From: Ehretia macrophylla
Taxonomy: Eukaryota; Streptophyta; Magnoliopsida; Boraginales; Ehretiaceae
DNA: 64,000 bases
Assembly: GCA_037974665.1 (NCBI GenBank)
Contig: CM075775.1
Location: 32,555,732 to 32,619,731 of the forward strand
Direction of reading: 5' to 3'
Under the pieces are notes generated by a model that saw only the letters and a list, made by a program, of their open reading frames with translations, did not search any database and was not told the DNA's origin. Below, piece after piece: positions 47,170-59,000 of this stretch; the first letter of the stretch is position 1; each line of letters opens with the position of its first letter. Both the position numbers and the translations under genes were made by a program.

Positions 47170-47593
47170 ATTGCCACAAATTTGTGACGAAAAACGATTT
47201 AAAATTACCACGAATTCGTGACAAAAAGAATGAAATATAGCCACGAATTTGTGACGAAAAAATCCAACCACGAATTTGTGACGAAAAAATTAGTCACGAA
47301 TTTGTGACGAAAAAATTAGCCACAAATTTGTGACGAAAAAATTTGCCACAAAATGGCCTCAACTACAAGTTGTGGCATATTAGTTGCATTTGTCACAAAT
47401 TTGTCACGAACACTTCCAGCTTTGCATGTCGTCGCAAATTAGTCACAAGGCTACAAAAATGTGACGAAAAATAATTTTGCGACGCCAGGTTTGACGACAA
47501 TTGACATGTCGTCACAATTTTGTCGCATTTGCTTGTTTGTGACGAAAATGTGACAATTACTGACCGTCACAAAACAGCTTGTTTTTTGTAGTG
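47170..47593. repeat. CACTA right subterminal and terminal repeats
   Basis: At least six near-tandem copies of CCAC(G/A)AATTTGTGACGAAAAA lie between 47172 and 47345, followed by inverse copies (TCGTCACAATTTTGTCGCA) up to the terminal repeat. Confidence 0.85.
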
Positions 47594-47779
47594 CACAATA
47601 AATAACATGTTATATATTAAAAGAACGAGCAGGAAAAAGGTTTATGAAAGCCCTCCAATAATTTCATGAAACAACAATTAAATAATCATGAATTAAAATC
47701 AAGAACTTTCATAGTTTATTTATAGTCAAACAAGTATCACGAAAGTTTTTAATTTCATGGCTGAAAATCATGCATAATT

Positions 47780-47792
47780 GGCTCTGATACCA
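47780..47792 (-). promoter_or_regulatory. primer-binding site, initiator-Met tRNA type
   Basis: TGGTATCAGAGCC on the - strand, two bases inside the 5' LTR. This is the standard plant copia minus-strand primer site. Confidence 0.9.
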
Positions 47793-47794
47793 CA

Positions 47795-48242
47795 TGTAAG
47801 CTCATATAAAATATATGTATTCCAATATGCATGATTTGACAGCACAATAGACATAAATATAACTAGCAGTGGAATCACATACTTGTTTGAACCGTGACAA
47901 AAGCAAGATGAAAAGTTAAAAGTTGAAATCGTTAGCCGATTTCTAACAAGGTCATCCTCTCCGTACTCTATTCAGGAATAACTATCGTTTATGTGAATCG
48001 TGTAAGGGTTGAGTAGAAAAGGGGACCTAGCCATATATTTATAATTTATTCTAACAAGCCCTTCTATAAAAAGGCTTTGTCAGAATATACATGCCTACAC
48101 ACAATTAACCGTATATGGACTTATGAGGTAGGCTTAAAAATAATATTATCATAACCCAGTCTTTATAAATCAGTTATCCAACCTATTTTATAAAATCAAA
48201 AATAATTAACAGTAGCTCACATAATAGAGAAATATTCCAACA
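47795..48242 (-). repeat. 5' LTR of the copia element
   Basis: A 448-bp partner of the LTR at 34912-35361. On the - strand it starts TGTTGGAATATT and ends GAGCTTACA. Substitutions and small indels separate the two copies. Confidence 0.93.
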
Positions 48243-48247
48243 TAGGA

Positions 48248-49247
48248 TAGCAAGAACACAGCGTGGTATATATGTATGGTTTGATGTCTTATCTGAGCCA
48301 TGACGAGATTTTAGTTTGTTAGTCTAAATAACAACTTTAGTTATTTGGGCAAGTAAATTTTAAGTTCCAGATAGTTTTATCAAGTAATTTATAACGTTAA
48401 TTTCACTTATAAATTTATATTTAATAAGACTGTCGTTAGATTTTTAACGGATTCACACAAAAGGACTAACGGTATTCTAACTTGAAAAGATAAAAGATTG
48501 AAATGTATCACTTTTAAATATAAAGAATCACATCGTCAGTGAGATTAAAAATAAAAGACCAAAAATAGTATTAACCTCTTTTTTTTTTTTCCTTTAGTTG
48601 CTTTTATATGGAAATTCAACTAACTTTAATCAACAATTTTATAATAATTTGACTACCAAATATTTGTGGGTAAGTTGTTACTCGTACGTTATGACATCTT
48701 ATAAAACTTGTGCCTCTAAAATTTATAGGTCTGGAGCTTCTAAAAGAATTGTACTATATCCGATAAGAAGTCTCAACCAATTACAAGTATCTACCACAAA
48801 ACTTTGAAAATAATTGAGTAACCGATTCAAGAATCTTTTATCAACTTCTATCTTGACCATTAGTCGTGCAGTGGCATATGAGAATTTTATTTTTATTTTT
48901 TTGGAGTCATGAAAAATTTAAGGTCGTCCAACATGTAACGCAGGTCCACATTAGAGAATTTTATTTGACGTCAAACTAACATTACCATGGTATATGATGC
49001 TATTTTTGCTACAAGAAATCAAAGAAAATAGCAAAGCCCTAGTGGCACATATATAACAAATAGCCATTTTTTATTTATTTATTGTATGAATGAAGATGAT
49101 CGAAAAGAAAATGATCTAGTAAGCAAGACATTGAACAACCTACTAGTGTGCATACGACAATATATCTTCTTAGTGGAAAATCTAAATTGATTCCCATCAC
49201 AAACAAAACCACTATATATGATAGTTTTGCTAATGTACTAACCTAAT
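48248..49247. other. intergenic, nothing recognised
   Basis: AT-rich sequence downstream of the retrotransposon. No supportable exon or repeat. Confidence 0.5.
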
Positions 49248-49540
49248 TAATAAGGTCCACTATGATTATTTTTATAAGAGATATTCAATGTTTTTGAGTC
49301 GTATGAGAAAGGCTAAGAAAAGTTTTTTTGTCCTAACAAGGAAAAATAGAACATAGAACATAACATCATAGATGTTGATAAACACAAGCTCATGTTTAAT
49401 AAGGTCCACTATGATTTCATAGAAGACTTGGAATATTGTGTCGTATGAGTAAAGGCTAAGAAAGTGCTTTGTCCTCACAAGGAAAAGAGAACACAACATG
49501 TTGATTTTACACAAGCTGTCATGTCTTAGGTCTTGCCAGA
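49248..49540. repeat. tandem duplication, unit about 149 bp
   Basis: TAATAAGGTCCACTATGATT at 49248 and again at 49397 starts two copies. They share GTCGTATGAG.AAAGGCTAAGAAA, TTTGTCCT.ACAAGGAAAA, GA.CA.AACAT and ACACAAGCT.ATG. Moderately diverged. Confidence 0.75.
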
Positions 49541-50013
49541 AGGCTATGCAAAGTGCGTATATATCCAGATCACACAATGTTTTTCTTCCCTATATTTTCC
49601 TGAGCTGCCATAGCCCATAGTTTTTAGTTTTATTTGTTTAATATATAAGACTAATAGCAGCAACCAACAATAATTACGTGCCATATAATGAAAATGGTCG
49701 TTTGCGCCGTTTGCAACACGTCACAGTAACATACTTCTCTCTTTTGTTTTTCGAAATTATAAAAAATCTTCCTCTATCAATTAACAATGTGTACACAATT
49801 ATGCTTTACATTTTTGTCTGATCCCATAAAATACTTTAAAATATTTTGATATTTAAGTTTACAAAACCATAAAATATTTTGGTTTTTAATTTAGTTTAAA
49901 AAGAAAAGATAGCATGGCAAGAAGATCTTGTTTGAATGCCGATCTTTATATATAAGATAGGAGAGCAACCGTAAACTTTTATAATCGAGAGTAACTCATT
50001 CTATTTTAATAAT

Positions 50014-50290
50014 TCGATCGTGGACCACTTCATCTCCCCGATTATGGGGGATCAGCACGAATTCCGAAATCTGCTAGGATGGATATCTCATGAATGTAGT
50101 ATAGGATCCGCAGGCTAGGGACACCAGTAGGAAGGGCCTATAAAGGGAACTTGGCAGCTTCAAGGCACGCCCATCTATCCTAAACATTAACATTCTCAAA
50201 CCCCAAATCCGACAACTTAAAATGATATCAGAACCTCTTGGATTCGATCGGTCGCTAGTGCCCATCATGTCTAAAGAAATTGCTTGGTCA
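50014..50290 (+). mobile_element. possible LTR remnant with primer-site-like motif
   Basis: GATATCAGAACC at 50224-50235 resembles a decayed TGGTATCAGAGCC site. It is preceded by unusually GC-richer, LTR-end-like text and followed by TTGGATTCGATCGG. No partner LTR was found. Confidence 0.25.
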
Positions 50291-50437
50291 ACTTTGCCGT
50301 TAGGAATGATTTTATGTGAAGGTACCATCACAATTCTGATCCATTCTTAGCAAGTCTAGACATGGGATTAAACGTCAGCTTGAATATTTATCAGTGCCTC
50401 AGTGGACGCCCTTGGTTGGGTTGGCAAATGAGGTCAT

Positions 50438-50687
50438 GGTTGTCTAACCTATATGCCTGCCTAAGACAATAACAAAACTATCAATATTGAACATGCTTTA
50501 TATAAAAATTAATTCTAGTACTAATTTAAGATTGTAACTAAACCTAATTAGCTTCGATAATGGTTCTCTAACCTATATGCCTACCTAAGACAATAACAAT
50601 ACTATCAATATTGAACATGCTTTATATAAATGCTAATTCTAGTACTAATTTAAGATTGTAACTAAACCTAATTAGCTTCGGTAATGG
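50438..50687. repeat. 124-bp tandem duplication, recent
   Basis: GGTT.TCTAACCTATATGCCT at 50438 and 50562 begins two copies that are almost identical through GATTGTAACTAAACCTAATTAGCTTCG.TAATGG. Only a handful of substitutions separate them. Confidence 0.9.
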
Positions 50688-51245
50688 CATGCTTAGCGCA
50701 TTTGATTCCGCCATGAATATGCTTATTGAATAAGAGCCAAGAAAATGACACACTAGAAATTTATTGGATCCCTCTCATTATGAGAGAAATCCAACAACTA
50801 TAAAATAAAAATTTGAATTAATCTTTAATGAGAAATATAGTAAAATTATCCTTTTCTAGTCTCGTGCTTCTTAACCCATGTCTTTGTAATTCAAGAAACA
50901 TTTAAGCTTACAAGGGCGAATGTATAATGCATTTATTCCAAAAATATGTCTATCTTTAAAATGAAAATTTGAATTAATCTTTAATGAAAAATATAGTGAT
51001 ATTTTAGCGCCTACTAAAATAAAATTTTAAATCCGTTCCAATAGCCATAATTCGACTTCCACCTCCTTCCAACTCTGCCTTAAAACTTTATCCAGTCCCA
51101 CATCATCACAAATGAAAGTCTTAACCAACTACAATTTCAGCTAAGAACCAGCTTTGCACACCGTGTTCCATGAACCCTATTACAAAATCAAGTTAAGGAA
51201 CAGCCATTTGGCAATATGAATGAGGGCCAGCTAGAACCTTTTAGA

Positions 51246-51284
51246 ATATATACATACATATATATATATATATATATATGTATA
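51246..51284. repeat. (TA)n microsatellite
   Basis: TA-rich dinucleotide run with two CATA interruptions. Confidence 0.85.
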
Positions 51285-51413
51285 GCCAAAATAATCTACT
51301 AATAACCACTTCACTTTCCTGCTAAAAATGGCAACTGGGGCTACATCATTTGGCAATTATTACATGATGATGAATTTATTACTAATATCAACAGTTGCTT
51401 GGCGTAAACAATC

Positions 51414-51915
51414 TTTTTTTTTTTGACTAAATCAGCAAGTATTAGTTTCATTCCACTATCAATTAAAAACCACAAGAAGGCCAAGCCTCTAACATCCTAT
51501 CGAAACAAAACAGGAAAAACATAAAAACTTGAGATTATGAGAGGATATCAATAAGTTTCCATTCATTACAAAGTGCCCTATTCTAAAGTGAGTTTTTGTA
51601 TTTCTTGCCGCTAATAAATTTGAGACGAACTCCATCCAAAATCTTGGCAAGAATCTGGTCTTCCGTTGAAAAATCATTTGCAAAAATGCAAGCATTTCGC
51701 TCTGCCCAGATATGATAGATACATGAGCAGAACCAGTCTAATCAAATCAGCTTGGAGCGTATTTTCCTTTCCTTTCCTTTCATACAGCAGCCTTGAAGCA
51801 CATTAGCCCAATGAATACTCCAGACACTCATCCTGGTTTTCCTCATACACGCTCTCCATATTCTTCTACTTAATCCACATTCGAAGGAGAGTAAGCAGTC
51901 TTTTTGATTTGCACT
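51414..51915 (-). pseudogene. LINE ORF2 3' end, broken
   Basis: The - strand reads SFECGLSRRIWRACM, WFCSCIYHIWAERNAC, IFANDFSTEDQILAKILDGV and RLKFISGKKYKNS. This is the C-terminus of a plant L1-type LINE (compare YHIWDERNRR in the + strand copy at 3682-4636). A T-run at 51414-51424 is the poly(A) tail. The element is 5'-truncated with stops. Confidence 0.8.
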
Positions 51916-52290
51916 AACACATATAATATTCGTTCTCTTAGATGGAAATAGTAGTTTTGCTTTATCACGAGAAGTTCAATTCTTACTTCCCTTGAAGAAT
52001 TGAAGTTTTTCGGGCTCAAACTAATTAAGGGTATTTAATTTCGAGATACATGACTATGTTCATTACTTCATTAATAAGAGATAGATTCAAATTAATTAAG
52101 TACAAAATTTATCAGAAATAACCCCAAAGAAATTAATGTTTGAGTTGATTCCAAACCAAGAAGTGAAAAAAGGATTAACAATTTTATCACAGGGCAAATG
52201 ACAAATTCGCCAAAGAAAAAGGCTGAATATTAATTTGTCAAAGCAAGTTCACCTTAGGCTTATTATATTATCAAACTGGGACAAAGTAAA

Positions 52291-52620
52291 TTTTTTTTTT
52301 TTTTTGCTCAATCAGCAAAGGATATTTCATTTCAACAACTCAAAAATATACAAATTAAAAATGTGTGAGAGAACGAAAGCTCCCTGATAAGTAACCTAAA
52401 ACTACTTACAACAAAATGAATTCGTTAATATTCCAAGCTTTACAAATAATAATGTTAGTACCCGTTCGTTTATATTTTGTTTTCTTGTCCATCTTGTCAC
52501 AAATATCGGATTTTATAGTGTTAAGGATTTGTTCTTCCGTCCTAACACCCTTGTTGTGGCAGGACAAAGTAAGCTTTCGATATAATTGGATCCAGATGTG
52601 GCAATAATCTCGTTGTGTTA
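52291..52620 (-). pseudogene. second LINE 3' end fragment
   Basis: A T-run at about 52291-52306 (poly(A) tail) is followed on the - strand, going upstream, by GVRTEEQILNTIKSDICDKM, corresponding to the STEDQILAKILDGV block of the neighbouring copy. The 3' ends of both copies resemble each other (T-run then TGACTAAATCAGCAA or TGCTCAATCAGCAAA), indicating related LINEs. Confidence 0.65.
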
Positions 52621-54789
52621 CTTTTTGAGATTACAATCTTTTGAGGTTGAAAAGTTTAACAAATACCCATTAAGATTTTATGACCACAATTATATAACAC
52701 GTAAATGTGTTTCATACTTTCATTCAAGATCATGCGCAACGACTACAATTAATCTATATATCACATGCCTAATATCGTGTACCAAAAAGGTGAAATCCTC
52801 CAAATAGAGTTGTCCAATGTAGCCAAAGTGCGAGAGATTGTGAGTTGTATTTTTGTGAGTGATATTCTTTAATATGTGTTGTATGACTTAAATATTTTTA
52901 AATTAAAAAAAAAAATTCCCAAGGGTGCCTTAAGGATTGGAAAAAATGCTCGATTAGTAATTTTTTGTGATAAGAAGTTTCAAGTTTAAACTTGTCTTCT
53001 CATCACAAATATTACCTAAGTCCTTGATTAACCTGAAGTGTGTGTTGGTGCATACTACTGCACCACGAGATTTATAAGTTTTGAATGAATTTAATGTGAT
53101 CCTACTTAGACTAATTAAATTCCTCATCATCAGAATAGAAAAAAGAAGGGGCAAGGGGTTGGGCGGTGAATTCATTTTTCAATTATGAATTAAATTATGC
53201 AAATGACGTCTCTGAAAATTATAAATCTAACAAGGGTTTGAGGATAAACACCTAATTTCCATCAACTTAACATCAAAATAATACTACAAAGATAATGAAA
53301 ATAATTTGAAATGGTTTGCATCAGCATCAATACAAAGACAAAACCATGGATGAAAAAGAGGATGATGAGTCATGAGATTGACCTTGTATTTTTTTCTGAC
53401 TCAGCTCTGACTATGACTAGGCCAAACTTTTGGGCTCTTCATAATATGCATTATATATTCACAACCCATTTTAATTCATAATTTTTCAATACATATATAT
53501 ATATATGTTAACATATGTGCATGCACATATGATGACTTGACATGGCATGGCATGTATGATGTGTTTGATACATATGTTACATAGAATTTTCATATGGTAT
53601 TATTATGTAATATGAACGAGGTTTAAACTTGGGAATCTGTTTGACTTTATTTTTGACTTTTAAGCAAAAGGCCAAATTGGCTTCGAGATATGAATTGACG
53701 TGATGGGCCCCGCCACCACGTCATTTACACGTGGCGTTATCCAAAAGTTTGAATAAGTACATTGCACCCGTGGGCACACTATACACCTTAATTTTGTCGA
53801 TTCATATAATAAAAATATTGTAATTGCGAAAACAATTTTTTTTTTCTTGTTTTGACTAATTGCCTAGCAAAAAAAAAAAAAAAAATTGCTATGGCTAATT
53901 TGAAAATACTAAAACATGGTTTAGCTAGTCTTCTCACTCTAGACAAGTTACATTAACCGAGACAAAAGTAATTAGTGTGCAGATTGAATGGTTAAATAAA
54001 TTTAGATAATAAGTTATCTATTTAATGATGGAAAAATATTTTACCTACTCTTGCAAGCTTACTGGGTTTTTTATGCATCCCAACTGGGGTTGTTGGTACC
54101 TATACTAATTTTTTCTATACTAACAAAAATTATAAATTTGACCAAAAATATTATAAAAAAAAAAAGTTTTGAATAATTCAGAATGGAGAATGCTTGTCTG
54201 TGTCTTTATGAAGATAAAATTAAAAGTTTCGAGAGAATTTAAAAGAGCAAAACCATTTTGGATTATAAGGTTTTGTGAACAATTTTCCCATTTAGCTTTT
54301 TGTAGCTTTAGTTGCAAAATTTTTAATTTTGCAATAAAATTTGAAAAGCAACTTAAAAGTTAATAATTTAAGTTTCTGTTTCAATTTTTTATTTTTTTAC
54401 TTTTATAATAGATTAAAATCGTAAATCAAATTCAAAAATTTTGAATACAATGAAGGACGAATGTTTGAATTGAAATTTTGTGTTCTAGTAACATGTTTAT
54501 ATGATGATACCAACTAAGGTTGCACGATTAGTCAAAATCATGTTCTTCACACGATGATCTGAGAATTTTATAAAGTGCCATAAGATTTGAAAAGGTTAGA
54601 TATCTTTTTTGAATTTTTATCCTAAATAACAAGCGTACAAAAAGGTAATCACATTTGTCATTAAACGCCATCCGAATATCAAATGTTTTCGTCAAGGGCA
54701 ATACTTGGGTAGATCTATTTTTTGGGCTATGGAGATCGTGATCCTTACTAACTTCATAAAATATGTTACAATTCAGATATTCTTTTTGT
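52621..54789. other. intergenic, nothing coding
   Basis: AT-rich. A CATATG/CATGGCATGG-rich patch lies near 53500-53560, and paired T-run/A-run text near 53835-53885. No gene. Confidence 0.5.
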
Positions 54790-55206
54790 AAGTATTGTGG
54801 TTTTTTATTTTAAAACTCCTTGGTATCAAATGTGGCCCATGACCTTATAAAATGGTCTTTTTAAAATTGTGAAACCCTACAACTTTATTTGATACTAATT
54901 GATTTTAATATGAAAACTTATGATACTTAACATAATATCAGAATTGGGCATTGATTCAATCGTATTCGTTCACGTGTGACCCATCTGTTTTGTCTTGTTT
55001 TGCTCTTACTGACTATTTTTCCTCAATGTCAGCTCGTTCTTGTTTCTCGATTCTCGTCAGGTCACACGTGGAGGGGAAGGGTGTTGAATCCCACATTGGT
55101 TTCACAATCTCAAAAAGACCACTTCATAAAGTTATAGGCCAACTCCATTTGATACAAATTAGTTTTAAGATAAAAATTTGCAAAATTACTTTATCCCACT
55201 TAACCG
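54790..55206 (+). mobile_element. TRIM-like (terminal-repeat in miniature) remnant
   Basis: Two related blocks (about 54800-54928 and 55080-55206) share CAACT..ATTTGATAC.AATT..TTTTAA.AT.AAAA and end ACTTAAC. The first is followed by TAATATCAGAATTGGG, a decayed primer site. The second is preceded by the purine tract GTGGAGGGGAAGGG and begins TGTTGAATCCCACATTGG, typical of short plant LTRs. No coding sequence. Confidence 0.5.
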
Positions 55207-55683
55207 ACACATCTTTATTAAATATAATTTCTTTATTATTTAACTAATAAAATATTTTAGATCCATCCGTAAATTCACGGCAAAACCTTCCAACGGTCTA
55301 TTGAACTATGGATCGCAGCCAAAAAGTAATAATTTCCTCTAGCCATCCATTCTCAAAATTAAAACGTTTTTTGTCCCCAGAAAGACCGGCAATTAGTTGC
55401 CATTTTTTACATGCATTCTTCATTCCTAGTCAAAAACTTTGGTCGAGCACACCTTCATGTTCTCAACATGTTTTGTATTAGAGAATTCCATTCTTTGAAG
55501 GTGTTCAATGCACGCATTGAACATGAGAAAACACGAGGGTCAAAATTTCAGGTATATTTTTCAGCTCTTTTTTGACTTTTACCTTGGATTGTGGATAAGA
55601 ATGGGCTTGGACTAATGCTTTGTTTATGAATTCATATGGGCGTGTTGAAAATGTATGCGCCGCCAGAAATATGTATTGAAGTC

Positions 55684-55698
55684 TTTTTTTTTTGGTCA
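55684..55698 (-). mobile_element. tail-only LINE-like insertion
   Basis: A 15-bp insert, TTTTTTTTTTGGTCA, separates perfect 17-bp direct repeats AAATATGTATTGAAGTC (55667-55683 and 55699-55715). On the - strand it is TGACC plus an A-run, the shape of a LINE 3' terminus. Confidence 0.75.
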
Positions 55699-55870
55699 AA
55701 ATATGTATTGAAGTCAATAAGCATATATTTGTTTTTAATATAGTAGTTATATTTATCGACCAAAGAAAAGAAAAAAAAACAACAAGCATATATTTATTGT
55801 TTTCTAGAGATATAGTGTAAAATTATAAAAACGGCGCAATGGAATTCATCTGGTTGTTTACGAATTTAGA

Positions 55871-56017
55871 TTCTCTAATAACGTTAATAGGTTAATGATA
55901 GTGAAATAATGATGCTAATATTAATGTATTTACATTTAATAGTTTAGATCATTTCATCATAATTATATTACTATGCACTTAGTTACCATTGATCTCCCTA
56001 ATAACTTTATTAGAGAA
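55871..56017. mobile_element. short inverted-repeat element (MITE)
   Basis: TTCTCTAATAACGTTAATAGG...AATGATAG at the left inversely matches ...TTACCATTGATCTCCCTAATAACTTTATTAGAGAA at the right. The length is 147 bp with no coding capacity. Related text occurs at 19125 and 63831. Confidence 0.65.
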
Positions 56018-59000
56018 TTTTCTCTATTATTTACATTTTTAGCAGAGTACACAAGTTAATTTATCATGTGATGTAAAAGTTAAATTTTTAAAAAGAAGTT
56101 TTGAATATTCAATTATTATTTTTAACACGTCGCATCACGTACCAGATAAATGAAACATTGAAGTGGATGTGTCTTTTAAACCAATGGCTACGAGACTTGA
56201 AAATAAGATTGTTTTGGTAACTTGAACTCTGTTATTATATTTTTTGTTAACTTATTTTAAAATTTAAATTTTTAAAAACTGATATTATATTTATTTATCG
56301 TATTCAATCGCAATAACCCATTTGAGTACAAAATTGGCATGTATTTTTTGACAGTAATCATGGGTAAGGGAGAATTTTGCTAATACATAATGAGCAGAAG
56401 CACCAAAAGTTTGTAGCATTGGAGGAATTTATTTCACAGCTTCGAAGTGGGCAATTGAACCAAGCATCTCATGAATGAGTCTGTATCTGTATACATGACG
56501 AAGCTCAATTATGATGTTTGCCACTACTTTCGAATGAAATCATTTAGGCTAAAGTTTGAAAGATTAATTGACCATCAGCTCACTCGGACTGAATTGGCTG
56601 CGGAGTCCATCTCATTTGTTTAGGGCTGATAATTAATTTGGGTGGTTTAAAAAATTTTAAGTTTGAAAAAAGTGATCAGTTCAAATTTGTTCAGTGCCCT
56701 CACGTGTGCTTGTTAGTGATGAGATAAATGGGATTTCATGGATGAAGCTCCCGTTACGTCTTATTTTTCTTTGACCATCCTATCTTCTTTATATAAGAAA
56801 ACTCCATCTAGTTGTCCAGTTCTTAGACGGCTCTTGATTTTTAAAAGGACCCTATGAATACTATTAGTTGTGATTGTGGCCAAAAAGCCGGCAAGGAATG
56901 AGCTATCCTTTTTTAAAAGAATTTAATCAGAGAGATAACCTCTATTCCATAAACCAATAAAACGTCTCCCCCAATATGTGATTTTTAATTAACCAAACAC
57001 AGCTGCCTATTCATAATATCAAAATCTTAAGGGGGAGAAATGGGAGCCGTTGACCAAAAGAATGTTGATGACTTTATTACATGATTGGGCCATAACAGTT
57101 TTGGCAAGCTTCAGAATGGATGGTACCTATAACCAGACCCAACTCTTGCAGTACTTGAGAGAAAAGATAAAATACACAAAAAATCATTGTTCAACTCTTT
57201 GACAATATAAAAAACCAAAAGCTCTGCCCTTCCTCTCTATCTATTCAAGGTGCTTGATGTCATTAGGTTTAATGATTTTCCTTTTTTTTTTTCTTTTTTT
57301 GTTTCGAACGTGAATAGTTAAAATTGGATTAAAGCTCGACTCTTATAGAGTATACATAAATTTCGTCTTAAAATTAATTATCACTTAAATAAGGACAAAT
57401 CAAACTGAGGCAATTCGATAGAAAATTCATTATTGTTGTAATGTCTTACATCGGGGGATATCTGATTAGTAGATAGTTTATAAGTTGATATTGTGGGTTT
57501 AAGTAATAATTTAGATAAATCATTTTCGGACTAATGAATTTGATGTTTAAATAATTATATCTTATCTCTTACACTTATAACACTAATTTTGCTCGTAAAT
57601 TTGAGGTTTTAGTCTAAGACACGATAGTTGTCGTGTCCAAAACTTCGTAAAATGCATAGCTGATGAAACTTTGTCATAAAGATAGGCATTTCATTCAAGA
57701 ACATGGTTAATCAAAAAAAAAAAATTCAAGAACATGCTAGTTCCCAATTCAAAAGGACCTGATGCTTCATTTGATGTTTCGATTTGTTTCTCTCTATTGA
57801 AAGGCTTGGACATGGAATGGCCCAATGAACAATCAATGTGTTGTGTAGAAATTGTTAGTAATCTTCATGGATTGATCTTTTTCGCTGAGGAAGATTGGCC
57901 CAAACAATGGGAACAACAATCACTTCCCAAAGAGAGTACAAATTCAAGGAAAATTATCGAGTTCAGAGGAGTGTTTAGATTCGACTTTCACATACTGGTG
58001 GAATTCACATGACATAGATCTTATCAATGTATGAGGGTCGTATGATTTGCCATGTGAATTGGAGAGGTGTGTGAAAGTAAGGTGACTGGTGGGACAAAAT
58101 ATTTTTCCCAAGCTCAATGTCTCATGGTAGCTCTCTTTTTGTGGAACAAAATTTATTATTTAACTTTTGCTTTCTCTTGTTGCTAGTAATTGTAACTTGT
58201 ACATAAATATTATATAAACTCTTAAAATCTGATAATCATTAACTAAACTAGAGAAATGGACTTTTCCGAAGCTCAAAACTTGTGATAATCATTCTCTAAA
58301 ATCATAATCTTTAATTTTTCAGGGCTCGAATCTAAGCCTAAACATTATCAATTGTCAGGGGTTCATTATAATATTTTGTAATTAAAATCCTCCACTTTAT
58401 TTCAAGGAGCTGCGTGCCACATTGCCTTAAACCAAACCAAATTAAACTAAGTTTATTTTATTAGATATGGTCAGCTATATGGATTTAACATGTCGTTTAT
58501 TCTTGTCAAGAGTCGTCTCTTCCATTACCTACATACTAGTGTGTCACAAGTAAGAGATATCCCAACGGTAATATCATGACATCTCAAATCGATATGAAGA
58601 AATTTAATGTGTTTTATGATGGCTGTTGTCTGCATAGCACAACCCTGCACCTATATTTGGGTTTGGGACTACCAATACATGAGATAAAACCGCCAACATA
58701 AACAGAGTTACATGCGACATTTTCTACTAAAGGAAAAAGGAAGATGAAAGGCCCAATATTATTTTGCCTTTGAAAAGTTGAGAGCAAATTTTTAAATTAA
58801 TAACGAAATTCTTGGTGATTTCAATGGGTTCAGAAACCACACGTAATTACATAAGAAAACTGAAGCTAAGGAGGAAGAAGAAAATGAGAGAAAGAGAGGA
58901 AAGAATATGGAATGGTCTCCTAACAATCGGAGCATTTCTTAGTTTCGACTAACTTTAGCCACAATTTTGGGCCGGCCCAAGATTCTTGGATCCACTATTA

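Larger units (their letters stand above)
41178..47593. mobile_element. CACTA (En/Spm) transposon carrying captured gene fragments
   Basis: The ends are CACTACAAGAAATAAGCTGG at 41178 and the inverse of CACTACAAAAAACAAGCTGT at 47593, flanked by the 3-bp duplication CAC (41175-41177 and 47594-47596). These are the hallmarks of the CACTA superfamily. Both ends carry dense subterminal repeats of the type CACGAATTTGTGACGAAAAA. No transposase (TNPD) or TNPA-like frame was recognised in the 6.4 kb, so it is probably non-autonomous. The interior contains fragments of a CSN8 gene and an EXS-domain gene in the same orientation. It inserted into the leader region of the copia element. Confidence 0.92.
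34912..48242 (-). mobile_element. Ty1/copia LTR retrotransposon, degenerate, with nested CACTA
   Basis: Two direct LTRs (34912-35361 and 47795-48242) bound the element, with the 5-bp duplication TAGGA on both sides (34907-34911 and 48243-48247). Read on the - strand, the 5' LTR is the right one. It is followed after two bases by the primer site TGGTATCAGAGCC, matching initiator-Met tRNA usage. A purine tract AAGTGGGAGAC precedes the 3' LTR. LTRs start TGTT and end TTACA. Gag zinc-knuckle, integrase and reverse-transcriptase segments occur in the copia order (integrase before RT), all with stops. The LTRs have visibly diverged, so the insertion is not recent. After removing the CACTA, the element would be about 6.9 kb. 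Confidence 0.92.

Noticed and set aside
47170..47345. CRISPR-like regularly spaced repeats
   Set aside because: The spaced CACGAATTTGTGACGAAAAA units are CACTA subterminal repeats in a plant genome. Spacers are short, AT-rich and irregular.
57734..58012. 92-codon + strand frame
   Set aside because: Starts within a direct repeat made by a retroposon insertion and has no recognisable family or splice context.
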